Origin: Agathobaculum sp. Marseille-P7918
GTDB taxonomy: Bacteria; Bacillota; Clostridia; Oscillospirales; Butyricicoccaceae
Direction: 5' to 3'
DNA length: 64,000 bases
Assembly: GCF_900625105.1 (NCBI RefSeq)
Contig: NZ_UYYD01000009.1
Span: forward strand, 1-64,000
Part shown: in pieces, positions 57,379-64,000 of the stretch
Layout of the letters: each line of letters starts with the position of its first letter
Position numbering within the stretch: the stretch's first letter is position 1
Made by a program: the position numbers and the translations under genes
The notes under the pieces: generated by a model
The model's input: only the letters and a program-made list of their open reading frames with translations
The model's database searches: none
What the model was told of the DNA's origin: nothing

Positions 57379-58738
57379 AAATCAGAACATAGAATGGAAA
57401 GCTAAGTGGAAGGATGACTATCTGGAATGGATTTGCGGCTTCGCCAATGCACAGGGCGGCAAGATTTATATTGGCTGTGACGATGATGGAAAAGTTATCG
57501 GCCTGCCCAATATCCGCAAGCTGCTGGAGGATGTTCCAAACAAAATCCGAAATGCCATGAGCATCGTGGTGGATGTCAATCAGCTGGAGCGTGACGGGAA
57601 AGAATATCTGGAAATCGTTGTTCCACCATATCCCGTTGCCATAAACTGCAAAGGTGTCTATTATTATAGAAGCGGCAGCACCATGCAGACCCTTTCTGGC
57701 CCAGAACTGGAGAGCTTCATTCTACGCAAACGTGGTGCTTCGTGGGATAATATGCCCTTGCCGGGATTTACGTTGGATGATATTGATGATGAGTTGGTCA
57801 AGAGATTCAAGACCCTTGCCGCCAAGAAGGGCCGGATCGACCAAAGCGTTTTAGACGAGGACAAAGCGGATTTAATGGAAAAGCTGCGTCTGACCAATGC
57901 CGGGTATTATACCAACGCAGCGATGCTGCTGTTCTGCAAAGACCCTGACCGCTGGCAGCTGGGCGCATACACAAAAATCGGCTTTTTCGAGAATGATGCC
58001 GATCTCCGTTATCAGGATGAAATTCACGGCTCCTTGTTGGAACAGATTGACAAGATCATTGAAGTCATCCATCTGAAATATATGAAAGCGAAAATCACTT
58101 ACGAAGGGATGCAGCGCATTGAGCGTTATTTTGTTCCCGACGCTGCCCTGCGTGAAGCCCTTCTTAACGCTCTATGCCACAAGCAATATGAAAGCGGCGT
58201 TCCGATTCAGATCAGCGTGTATGAGGATAAGCTGTATATCGCTAACTGTGGTAGGCTTCCAGACAACTGGACGGCAGACAGCCTGATGTCCAAACACGCA
58301 TCCCGCCCTTACAACACGGCGATTGCGAATGTGTATTATTTGGCCGGCTTCATCGAGAGCTGGGGACGTGGTATTGAGAAAATCTGTCAGGCTTGCAAGG
58401 AAGATGGAAGCCCGCTTCCTGCGTACACCGTGCATCCCGGCGATATTATGATTCAGTTTACAGCGTCAGAGGATCGGGTTATTCGATCTGCCACCTACAA
58501 GGTGACAGAAAAGGTAACAGAAAAGGTAACAGAAAAGGTAACAGAAACCTTGGATGAAAAATCCATGCAAATTCTGGCCCTGATTTCCGAAGATCCTGCA
58601 TACACATCTACCACCATAGCAGATAAGCTATCTATCAGCAGAAAAACAGTTTCTCAGCGTCTGAAGGAGCTGAAGGAAAAAGGAATCATCGAGCGCATCG
58701 GGTCTGACCGAAAAGGCTACTGGAATATAAAGAGCTAA
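57371..58738 (+). CDS. AlbA_2/Schlafen-type ATP-binding regulator
   Basis: A 455-residue protein. Residues 5-125 form the AlbA_2 DNA-binding domain (IEWKAKWKDDYLEWICGFANAQGGKIYIGCDDDG). Residues about 245-370 resemble an HATPase_c_4 domain (PDAALREALLNALCHKQY and FIESWGRGIEKICQACKE). A winged helix follows (STTIADKLSISRKTVSQRLKELKEKG). A linker of four VTEK repeats, encoded by 12-bp direct repeats at 58499-58546, joins the last two domains. The ATG at 57371 is close to GGTGATAATA. Confidence 0.82.
   Translation: MPENQNIEWKAKWKDDYLEWICGFANAQGGKIYIGCDDDGKVIGLPNIRKLLEDVPNKIRNAMSIVVDVNQLERDGKEYLEIVVPPYPVAINCKGVYYYRSGSTMQTLSGPELESFILRKRGASWDNMPLPGFTLDDIDDELVKRFKTLAAKKGRIDQSVLDEDKADLMEKLRLTNAGYYTNAAMLLFCKDPDRWQLGAYTKIGFFENDADLRYQDEIHGSLLEQIDKIIEVIHLKYMKAKITYEGMQRIERYFVPDAALREALLNALCHKQYESGVPIQISVYEDKLYIANCGRLPDNWTADSLMSKHASRPYNTAIANVYYLAGFIESWGRGIEKICQACKEDGSPLPAYTVHPGDIMIQFTASEDRVIRSATYKVTEKVTEKVTEKVTETLDEKSMQILALISEDPAYTSTTIADKLSISRKTVSQRLKELKEKGIIERIGSDRKGYWNIKS
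58499..58546 (+). repeat. Four tandem 12-bp repeats encoding KVTE
   Basis: The unit AAGGTAACAGAA occurs four times (the first with GTG for GTA). Since 12 bp is a multiple of 3, changes in copy number would lengthen or shorten the linker without breaking the frame. Confidence 0.9.
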
Positions 58739-58798
58739 GTGATACAGAATTAGCCCCACACCAGCGTTCATTCATGCTGATGCGGGGCTAACATGTGT

Positions 58799-59170
58799 TT
58801 AGCAATATACAAGCTCCGTCAGAACAATTTCCTCTGCACGGTTATGAATGTTGTTCATGCGCCGTACCCATTCCATTTGATCGGTAGCTTTAAGTGCCTC
58901 GGTCACACCTTCCAGTCGTGCCATAGCTTCGCACATGATCTCCATACGCTGATTGCAGGATTTGTCTATCTCTGCAAGATGTTCATGCAGGGTGCAGCTT
59001 GTTAGGTAGTGTGCATAAAGGACGGGACGATGCTCTTTCAAGTAGCGGCGGCGCATACGGCCATACTTACCGATCTGATATTCCTCGGTCTCCGGCAGCG
59101 CAAGGTCGGGGATATAGTAATCGCCAACCTTCGTATATGTGCCGCCCATTTCTTCAAAAATAGACTTCAT
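58799..59170 (-). CDS. tnpV: TnpV-like transposon protein
   Basis: A 123-residue protein with the TnpV pattern: GGTYTKVGDYYIPDL, then YGRMRRRYLKEHRPVLYAHYLTSCTLHEHLAEID. It lies at the right end of the inner element, as tnpV does in Tn4451-like elements. The second ATG (59170) is preferred over 59176 because GGGAG is then at a normal distance. No function is established. Confidence 0.82.
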   Translation of the reverse strand: MKSIFEEMGGTYTKVGDYYIPDLALPETEEYQIGKYGRMRRRYLKEHRPVLYAHYLTSCTLHEHLAEIDKSCNQRMEIMCEAMARLEGVTEALKATDQMEWVRRMNNIHNRAEEIVLTELVYC

Positions 59171-59313
59171 TTTCATGCTCCCTTCGTGCTAAAATGTCAG
59201 CAGTTATGCGGATTTTTTTCCTTTCCCACAACTGCCAGACCAATTCACCACAAATGAGCCGCCAGTCATGTAATAGTATTAGGCGGTAGAAACCACCCTC
59301 TACATATTACATC

Positions 59314-59415
59314 TTGATTGGCTATGCTGTTGCTCTCGCCATCCAGCGCGTCCTCTTGGGACAGGCGGGCGTATAAAGCGGTAATGTTGTCGGGATAATT
59401 GGTGTTTGCTGTCAT
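59314..59415 (-). pseudogene. Serine recombinase, N-terminal 34 codons (gene interrupted)
   Basis: The ATG at 59415 has GGAGGAATGA upstream and encodes MTANTNYPDNITALYARLS, with the catalytic serine at residue 19 (LYARLS), continuing to SNSIANQ at residue 34. At 59314 the inner element begins; reading on would add 15 foreign codons and end at TGA 59268-59266. The frame joins exactly to the C-terminal part at 39466. Confidence 0.88.
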
Positions 59416-59418
59416 GGT

Positions 59419-59676
59419 TCATTCCTCCTGTAATGAACGCCCGACAAACAGGTTGCTGTCTTTATTATACTGCGGTTCGTCCTCTTTGTCAGCAGATGCA
59501 GCAATGGCTTCCGAGCGAATGAGCCGCACCATTTTGTCATAGAGCGGTTCTGTACCGCCGCAGGAAGTATGTACTTCATAGACCGTTCCACCGAGCCTGT
59601 AACAGACAGTTTCTTGCAGCGGATTTCCCCATTTTGGCAAATAATCGCTCTCTTTGGTGCTTCGTTTCTTTTCCAT
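59419..59676 (-). CDS. tnpW: TnpW-like protein of outer element
   Basis: An 85-residue protein with ETVCYRLGGTVYEVHTSCGG and LYDKMVRLIRSEA, the same layout as the inner TnpW (GGTTYKV..., KILRMIRNE) but clearly diverged. It ends four bases before the start of the split recombinase gene. The ATG at 59676 has AAAGGA upstream; the frame is open to 59826 without a better site. Confidence 0.75.
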   Translation of the reverse strand: MEKKRSTKESDYLPKWGNPLQETVCYRLGGTVYEVHTSCGGTEPLYDKMVRLIRSEAIAASADKEDEPQYNKDSNLFVGRSLQEE

Positions 59677-59720
59677 CCCGTTCCCGTCCTTTCCGGGGAA
59701 GTCACAACAGAGCAAGCATA

Positions 59721-59783
59721 GGAAGTGTGGCCACACTTCCGCAAAATCTCCGTTTCCGGCCTGCTGCCGGAGCGGAGATTTTT
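59721..59783. repeat. 20-bp palindrome and adjacent long hairpin upstream of outer tnpW
   Basis: GGAAGTGTGGCCACACTTCC (59721-59740) is a perfect palindrome. It is followed by an inverted repeat AAAATCTCCG / CGGAGATTTT with an inner CCGG / CCGG stem (59743-59783). The second can act as a terminator in both directions; the first could be a regulator binding site. Confidence 0.7.
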
Positions 59784-59905
59784 GCTTGTTGGGAGCTTCC
59801 CAAACCCTTGTTTTTTGCTTCGCCAATAATACACTTGAAAGGGCGAAAACTACCCGCTAAATGAGCATTTTCAACGAACTAAATGATTTTGCAGTATATA
59901 GGTCA

Positions 59906-59934
59906 TTGACTTTATTGTGATGATAGTGTATAGT
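59906..59934 (+). promoter_or_regulatory. Promoter of GntR-ABC operon
   Basis: TTGACT (59906-59911) and TATAGT (59929-59934) are spaced by 17 bases. The overlapping TAGTGTATAGTGTGTATTATAGAAC region holds short direct repeats that a GntR regulator could bind. Confidence 0.7.
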
Positions 59935-59977
59935 GTGTATTATAGAACATCACACTAGAACAGGAGGTGATAGTCCT

Positions 59978-60352
59978 GTGAAGATCGTAATCTCAAATAC
60001 TTCTGATACCCCCCTATACCAGCAAATCAAAGATCAGATTAAAGATGCTATTTTGAAAGAGGAACTGGTAGAAGGCGATCCCCTTCCATCTATCCGCACC
60101 TTTGCAAATGACCTGTCGGTAAGCGTTCTAACAATACGACGGGTTTACGAAGAACTGGAGCAAGAGGGATTTGTAACCAGCCAAGTTGGTATAGGAACCT
60201 TCATATCAACAAGCAATCTGGAGTTGTTGCGGGATTCCAAACGCAGACTTGTTGAACAGAAGATGCAGGATATGATTCAAACAGCGAAATCACTTAAAAT
60301 CACAAAAGAAGAACTGAACATGATGATGGATATTTTGTATGAGGAGGTCTAA
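59978..60352 (+). CDS. GntR/YtrA-family transcriptional regulator
   Basis: A 124-residue protein. The N-terminal wHTH (PLYQQIKDQIKDAILKEELVEGDPLPSIRTFANDLSVSVLTIRRVYEELEQEGFV) is followed by a short two-helix C-terminus, the size of the YtrA subfamily. This group represses adjacent ABC transporter operons. The GTG at 59978 has AGGAGGTGAT upstream. The stop is two bases before the ATPase start. Confidence 0.9.
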   Translation: MKIVISNTSDTPLYQQIKDQIKDAILKEELVEGDPLPSIRTFANDLSVSVLTIRRVYEELEQEGFVTSQVGIGTFISTSNLELLRDSKRRLVEQKMQDMIQTAKSLKITKEELNMMMDILYEEV

Positions 60353-60353
60353 T

Positions 60354-61214
60354 ATGCAACCACTTTTAGAGGTGGAAGGTCTTAAAAAGACATATCCCGG
60401 TTTTCAGTTGAATGGAGTGTCCTTTTCAATTTATGAAGATTGTATCACGGGTTTTATCGGTGCAAACGGCGCTGGAAAAACCACTACCATACGCTCCATT
60501 CTTCACCTGATTTCACATGAGGCTGGCACCATAAAATTTAAGGGTAAAGACATATCAAAAACAGAAAAATCTTTCAAGGATTCTATTGGAGTTGTCTTTG
60601 ACGAGGGATTCTTCTATGATGAATTAACCTTGACCCAGATGAAGAACTTGATTGCTTCTTCCTACTCCCATTGGGACAACGGGGCATATACGCATTACTT
60701 AGATGCTTTTTCTCTTAGACCCGATCAAACCATTTCTTCTCTCTCTCGTGGCATGAAAATGAAGTTCTCATTGGCATTGGCGCTGTCCCACCATGCGGAG
60801 CTGCTGATTATGGACGAACCCACAAGTGGCCTTGACCCTCTGGTGAGAAAGCAATTCATTGAAATTTTGAAAGAATTCATGGATCAGGGCGGAAAGGCTG
60901 TATTCTATTCCACGCACAACACTTCTGATTTGGATAAAGCTGCGGATATGCTGGTGATGATCGACAACGGCAAAATTCTGTTCGAGGAAGATAAAGATAT
61001 GCTGTTGGAAGCCCATCGGCTCGTGAAAGGAAAGGGCCTGTTGCCCGCCGAAACCAAAAAGCTGTTCTTGAAAGTGGAGCAAACGAAATACGGTTTTACG
61101 GGAGTTACCAACCAAGTGGAAGAAGCAAGGAGGATATTCCCGGATGCTGTACTTGAACGAGTGACGGTCGAGGACATCATGCTTTCCTACATGAAGGAGG
61201 GTAAACCCGTATGA
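60354..61214 (+). CDS. ABC transporter ATPase (YtrB/CcmA-like)
   Basis: A 286-residue ATPase. Walker A is GANGAGKTTTIRS near residue 39, the signature is reduced to SSLSRGMKMKFSLALALSHH near 135, Walker B is LLIMDEPTSGLDPL and the switch His is in YSTHNTSDL. Together with the permease gene it forms a GntR-linked ABC-2 exporter, a type often induced by cell-wall antibiotics or peptides; the substrate is unknown. Confidence 0.92.
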   Translation: MQPLLEVEGLKKTYPGFQLNGVSFSIYEDCITGFIGANGAGKTTTIRSILHLISHEAGTIKFKGKDISKTEKSFKDSIGVVFDEGFFYDELTLTQMKNLIASSYSHWDNGAYTHYLDAFSLRPDQTISSLSRGMKMKFSLALALSHHAELLIMDEPTSGLDPLVRKQFIEILKEFMDQGGKAVFYSTHNTSDLDKAADMLVMIDNGKILFEEDKDMLLEAHRLVKGKGLLPAETKKLFLKVEQTKYGFTGVTNQVEEARRIFPDAVLERVTVEDIMLSYMKEGKPV

Positions 61215-61855
61215 TTTTACAACTGTTGAAGAAGGATTGCATTATTGCAAAGAACTATGTGACTGCGGTTATTCTCATTGGGGTGGGCCTGCCGGTGCTC
61301 TTGGTCTGGAAACAACCTCAAATGCTTGAAGTGTTTGCACTTCCGGGAGCTGTCTTTATTTCTTCTGTTGCGTTCAATCTTGCGGTTTCCGAAAAGGAAA
61401 ATATGTACCCTAAAGCAACGGCGCTGCTTTGTGCCACTCCTTATAACAGAGGGAAACTCGTAGAGGAAAAGTATCTGCTCTACTTTTTAATTTATCTTTA
61501 TTGCTGTGTGGCATTCCGGATTGAAATGGAAGTTATCCCCCAGCTTGCCGCTGTTGATTTCGTGCGGTCTGTTGTCATTGTTTTTTGGATTCAGGTTATT
61601 TGTATGGGCATATTCCTTCCCATTCAATACCGATTCGGATATGAAAAAACAAAGCTGTTGGCAATGCTGCTGGTCGTTGCTGGCCCTGTACTTATGAGCG
61701 TGGCTAATTCTGTCGTAGTACCGGCAACAGTTACCCAATCGTTCTCTGCCGTTCCCGGTGTAATGTATATCGTGCTCTGGGTGATTGGGGGCGCACTTTG
61801 GCTTTTCTCTATGTTTGTATCCAAAAAAATCTTTTCAAGTATTGATTTGTTTTGA
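61211..61855 (+). CDS. ABC-2 family permease
   Basis: A 214-residue membrane protein with six predicted helices (first YVTAVILIGVGLPVLLVW, last GVMYIVLWVIGGALWLFSMFV). The ENMYPKATALLCATPYNRGKLVEEKY loop between helices 2 and 3 matches ABC-2-type permeases of YtrB-linked systems. It overlaps the ATPase gene by four bases. Confidence 0.85.
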   Translation: MILQLLKKDCIIAKNYVTAVILIGVGLPVLLVWKQPQMLEVFALPGAVFISSVAFNLAVSEKENMYPKATALLCATPYNRGKLVEEKYLLYFLIYLYCCVAFRIEMEVIPQLAAVDFVRSVVIVFWIQVICMGIFLPIQYRFGYEKTKLLAMLLVVAGPVLMSVANSVVVPATVTQSFSAVPGVMYIVLWVIGGALWLFSMFVSKKIFSSIDLF

Positions 61856-61864
61856 GGGTTTGGC

Positions 61865-62053
61865 ATGGGTGAAACTCAATGGATTATGTGTCCCGTGTGT
61901 GGCAGTAAAACACGGCTGCGTATTCGATACGACACGGTGCTTGAACGGTTTCCGCTGTATTGTCCGAAATGTAAGCAGGAAACGCTAATCAGTGTACGAC
62001 AACAAAATATTTCAGTTATTAAAGAGCCAGACGCTAAGACGCAGAGCCGATAA
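61865..62053 (+). CDS. Cysteine-rich KTR protein
   Basis: A 62-residue protein with two zinc-binding pairs, CPVCGSKTRLRIR and YCPKCKQETLI. This KTR type is a common small passenger of Tn916-like and related conjugative elements; no function is established. The GTTT-GGC start region has only a weak site (TGAGGGT). Confidence 0.88.
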   Translation: MGETQWIMCPVCGSKTRLRIRYDTVLERFPLYCPKCKQETLISVRQQNISVIKEPDAKTQSR

Positions 62054-62091
62054 CACTGAGGTAAAACCTCGGATGCTATCGGCTCTGTTTT
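62042..62091 (+). terminator. Terminator after KTR gene
   Basis: CAGAGCCGATA pairs with TATCGGCTCTG, with a smaller inner hairpin GAGGTAAAACCTC, followed by TTTTACTTT. The stem begins inside the last codons. Confidence 0.8.
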
Positions 62092-62535
62092 ACTTTATAA
62101 CCAACAATAACAGCCTGCCCCGCCCGAGGGGGAAAAGAAAAAACCGTTGCGGGGCAGGTTGATTTCGTGCGCTCATTCTACAAATTCCAGCGGCGGTTTT
62201 GAGAAATCAAGGCTGCCGCTTTCCTCTTGCCCGGCGCAGGATCAGCGGCACGGAGGGAGCCGCCATGTTAATACGACTTGCTTTTCAACGGAATAACGTC
62301 TCAAAAAAAGCCTATACCCGACAGGGGGCAGCTCCGGCCAAAAATATGAACTATACCATGTAAGAAAACTTCATATCTCTTTCATTTCCACTCGGTCGGT
62401 CTACGACTTACCGGGCGAATTTTGTCGGTTCCTGCGGCCTTTCAGTGCGGGACGAAATTTCCGCAGCAACATAGACACAAGGGGCGGCGCAACCAGCCCC
62501 GACTTTTCACTCTCCCGCAGATCGGGGGTGAGGAA
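62092..62535 (+). other. Leader region before sigma gene, with possible small ORF
   Basis: No firm gene is present. An ATG at 62265 after GGAGGGAG could encode a 32-residue basic peptide to 62363. A GC-rich inverted repeat CCTGCCCCGC / GCGGGGCAGG lies near 62112-62159 and may end the upstream transcript. Confidence 0.4.
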
Positions 62536-62985
62536 ATGAAATACATCCCTGACGATTATGGAGAACGCTGTCGGTTTGATGCTTTTTGCAAAACTGTTCT
62601 CTGCAACGAGGCCAAAACCTATCTGCGGGATTTGGACCGCCAGCGGGGCCGGGAAACCCAGTTCAGCGCTTTGCCGCAACATGAAATGGACAAGCTGTTC
62701 ACGGTGGACGAATACCCAAGCGACAGCATCCTATTCACGGCCTATGGCTATACCCTGCATATCCGGGACGAGCTGGTTGCCGCTGCCTTTGCCAGTCTGC
62801 CGGAACAGGAGCAAAGCATTTTGATCCTGCACTGTGTTTTGGAGCTGGCAGACGGAGAGATCGGCGGTCTTGCGGGAATGTCCCGCAGCGCCGTCCAGCG
62901 CCACAAAGTAAAAACACTGAATGAACTGCGAAAAGACTTACAGTCCAAAGGAGTGAGAAACCAACATGAAGCAACCGACTTTTAA
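62536..62985 (+). CDS. Sigma-70 family factor of conjugative element
   Basis: A 149-residue protein with a region-4-like HTH at the C-terminus (SLPEQEQSILILHCVLELADGEIGGLAGMSRSAVQRHKVKTLNELRKDL) and a charged N-terminal half (FCKTVLCNEAKTYLRDLDRQRGRE). It is of the type found in Tn916-related elements beside a small HTH gene. The ATG at 62536 has GGGGGTGAGG upstream. The next gene overlaps its end by 20 bases. Confidence 0.82.
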   Translation: MKYIPDDYGERCRFDAFCKTVLCNEAKTYLRDLDRQRGRETQFSALPQHEMDKLFTVDEYPSDSILFTAYGYTLHIRDELVAAAFASLPEQEQSILILHCVLELADGEIGGLAGMSRSAVQRHKVKTLNELRKDLQSKGVRNQHEATDF

Positions 62986-63202
62986 CGGCAGAGTGCTTTT
63001 GCCAATGGACGTAATTGAGACCGCCCGCGCAGGCGATCCGTTGGCATTGGAGCGCGTCTTGCGGTATTACGACCGTTACATCAACAAGATTTGTACGCGA
63101 ACGCTTTATGACAAAGATGGTTTGCCGTACATAGGCGTGGACGAGTATATGAAGCAACGCTTGCAGGCAAAGCTGGTAGGAGCCATCGTAGTCAAGAAAT
63201 AG
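62966..63202 (+). CDS. Tn916-type small helix-turn-helix (HTH_16) protein
   Basis: A 78-residue protein with MDVIETARAGDPLALERVLRYYDRYINKICTRTLYD, the opening of sigma-region-2-like HTH_16 proteins, and a basic end (MKQRLQAKLVGAIVVKK). It always occurs beside the sigma gene in such elements. Translation is coupled to the sigma gene by overlap. Confidence 0.82.
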   Translation: MKQPTFNGRVLLPMDVIETARAGDPLALERVLRYYDRYINKICTRTLYDKDGLPYIGVDEYMKQRLQAKLVGAIVVKK

Positions 63203-63212
63203 CAAAACCAAA

Positions 63213-63261
63213 GGAAGCTGTCAAGGGTCAAGATGAACGCTTCGCGCCCTTGACGGCTTCC
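63213..63261 (+). repeat. Long inverted repeat after HTH gene
   Basis: GGAAGCTGTCAAGGG and CCCTTGACGGCTTCC pair in 14 of 15 positions around a 19-base loop. There is no T tail. It could be a transfer-related or transcript-processing structure; the rest of the gap up to 63526 contains only a weak terminator. Confidence 0.6.
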
Positions 63262-63356
63262 TCCGCCTTTGCTGTGTGGCAATCAAGCGGGCGCAAGCAG
63301 AAATCCGCTTGCACCCGTTGCTATTATGGTATCTGAACCTACGCACTTAAAGGTCG

Positions 63357-63384
63357 AAAAAGCCTGATATCACAGGCCTTTTTT
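63357..63384 (+). terminator. Short terminator-like hairpin
   Basis: GCCTG / CAGGC with an ATATCA loop is followed by CTTTTTT. It precedes the GHKL ATPase gene and could mark the end of element-type sequence. Confidence 0.55.
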
Positions 63385-63526
63385 GGTGTGATTGGATTGC
63401 GAAGAATATCTTATCATTCTTATGTTTGTAAATGCCGTTCTAAATGCGTAGAATATTGTATTGTACCGCTTCATTCTTGTATTTGTGACAGCATTGCACT
63501 ATAATAAATTTATTGGAGGTGATCCT

Positions 63527-64000
63527 ATGGCAGAAGTTTTGCAAGGTTCCAAGTTTGAAAAAGACTTTATCGAAAGAACGTATAGTAGTATTGTTTCTGA
63601 CATGTCTATCGCCTTCTCTGAATTAGTTGCAAATTCTTGGGATGCTGGTGCAACCCTTGTATCAATTACGCTTCCAGAGAAAAAAGGGCAATCAATTGTC
63701 ATTGAAGATAATGGCTCGGGAATGACCGATAAAGAGTTTCAACAAAGATGGATGACTATTGCCTACAATCGCGTTGCTCATCAGGGGCAGTACATAGAAT
63801 ACAACTCTTCTAACGGAAAGGCGAAGAGATTGGCATATGGCCGGAATGGTGTAGGACGTCATTCAATGTTATGCTTTGATAGTCAATATCAGGTTGAAAC
63901 ATGGCGAGATGGAAAATGCAACACTTATAAAATCAGCGTTGATGGCGGTGATTCGGCTTTTTCCATCCGGGAGCATTATACAAGTGATAAAACAGGTAGT
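63527..64000 (+). CDS. GHKL-type ATPase (Hsp90/MORC/MutL-like), cut by window end
   Basis: The first 158 codons are visible. The N-box is SIAFSELVANSWDAGA (E and N near residues 32-36), the G1 box is IEDNGSGMTDKEF and the G2 box is YGRNGVGRHSML near residue 113, giving a complete N-terminal part of the Bergerat ATP fold. GGAGGTGAT precedes the ATG. Such stand-alone GHKL ATPases on mobile DNA are often followed by nucleases or effectors in defence loci, but the downstream genes are outside the window, so this is only context. Confidence 0.85.
   Translation, partial: MAEVLQGSKFEKDFIERTYSSIVSDMSIAFSELVANSWDAGATLVSITLPEKKGQSIVIEDNGSGMTDKEFQQRWMTIAYNRVAHQGQYIEYNSSNGKAKRLAYGRNGVGRHSMLCFDSQYQVETWRDGKCNTYKISVDGGDSAFSIREHYTSDKTGS

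Larger units (their letters stand above)
39471..59317. mobile_element. Inner 19.85-kb integrative mobilizable element
   Basis: The element is bounded by TTGA at 39467-39470 and 59314-59317; one copy remains after excision. The ends just inside are imperfect inverted repeats: GATGGAATTTGTCAAGGG at the left, and, on the other strand at the right, GATGTAATATGTAGAGGG (14 of 18 identical). The recombinase gene it interrupts is restored in frame by its removal. Contents: ABC exporter/two-component cargo, ECF sigma pair, relaxase and oriT, ParM/ParR locus, primases, serine recombinase, tnpW, regulators and tnpV. A GA core with a large serine recombinase fits the Tn4451/Tn5397 type. Confidence 0.9.
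37880..64000. mobile_element. Outer integrative element carrying the split serine recombinase
   Basis: The outer element is recognised from the recombinase whose C-terminal part ends at 37916 and whose N-terminal part and TnpW-like neighbour lie at 59314-59676, followed by element-type genes (GntR-ABC, KTR protein, sigma factor, HTH protein). The left edge lies near 37,825-37,915 at the end of phage-type sequence; the right edge is not visible and probably lies beyond the window. Whether 63,400-64,000 still belongs to it is uncertain. Confidence 0.55.

Noticed and set aside
59412-59834. 140-codon minus frame over the outer tnpW gene
   Set aside because: Alternative frame; the 59419-59676 frame has the TnpW pattern and a site.

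Overview
The window looks like part of the chromosome of a GC-rich, gut-type Firmicute (class Clostridia, probably Oscillospirales; this placement is inference). Support comes from Gram-positive Shine-Dalgarno sites before nearly every gene, a folate-responsive THF riboswitch before an ECF folate transporter gene, an atpI-to-atpC operon with a Na+-type c subunit, and cargo elements typical of gut Clostridia (TnpV/TnpW, KTR protein, MobA/MobL relaxase).

Positions 1-25,700 are host core. They hold the end of a 5S rRNA gene; a run of metabolic and repair genes (HAD phosphatase, VOC protein, hydrolase, aminotransferase, exonuclease III); an AEC transporter; a D,D-carboxypeptidase; a small P-loop protein; and the complete F-type ATP synthase operon. 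After that come DUF1275, feoAB, a Cof-type phosphatase, riboswitch-folT, a mannonate/mannitol-type oxidoreductase, a minus-strand operon (thioesterase, mutY, mug-like glycosylase, MATE exporter), an XRE regulator, and tRNA-Thr and tRNA-Tyr.

Positions about 25,700-37,870 are a phage-like element next to tRNA-Tyr. It has a tyrosine integrase, a candidate two-hairpin RNA, an antirepressor, a divergent CI/Cro-type switch with two identical palindromic operators, small early genes, and a replication/recombination block (SMC-like ATPase, Sak4-like ATPase, DUF669, SF2 helicase, primase-helicase). The block ends in an array of TTGACACCC-type repeats around a 38-bp perfect palindrome, a likely origin or control site. 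No structural phage genes are visible.

Positions about 37,880-64,000 are nested mobile DNA. A large serine recombinase gene of an outer element is cut into two halves, 37,916-39,469 and 59,314-59,415. Between them lies a 19.85-kb integrative mobilizable element (39,471-59,317). The two junctions share TTGA, the element ends form imperfect inverted repeats, and joining the halves restores the recombinase frame exactly. The inner element carries an FtsX-type ABC exporter with a two-component system, an ECF sigma/anti-sigma-like pair, a MobA/MobL relaxase with a recognisable oriT nic sequence, a ParM/ParR/centromere locus, two primase proteins, its own serine recombinase, TnpW, TnpV, a sigma-like regulator, a DUF6076 protein and an AlbA_2 ATP-binding protein. 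To its right the outer element continues with a GntR-ABC exporter operon, a KTR protein, a sigma factor, a helix-turn-helix protein and, at the edge, the start of a GHKL-type ATPase.

The most interesting points are the scar-free disruption of one mobile element's recombinase by another, the partition-plus-mobilization backbone of the inner element, the repeat/palindrome array after the phage primase gene, and the two-carboxylate c subunit of the ATP synthase.
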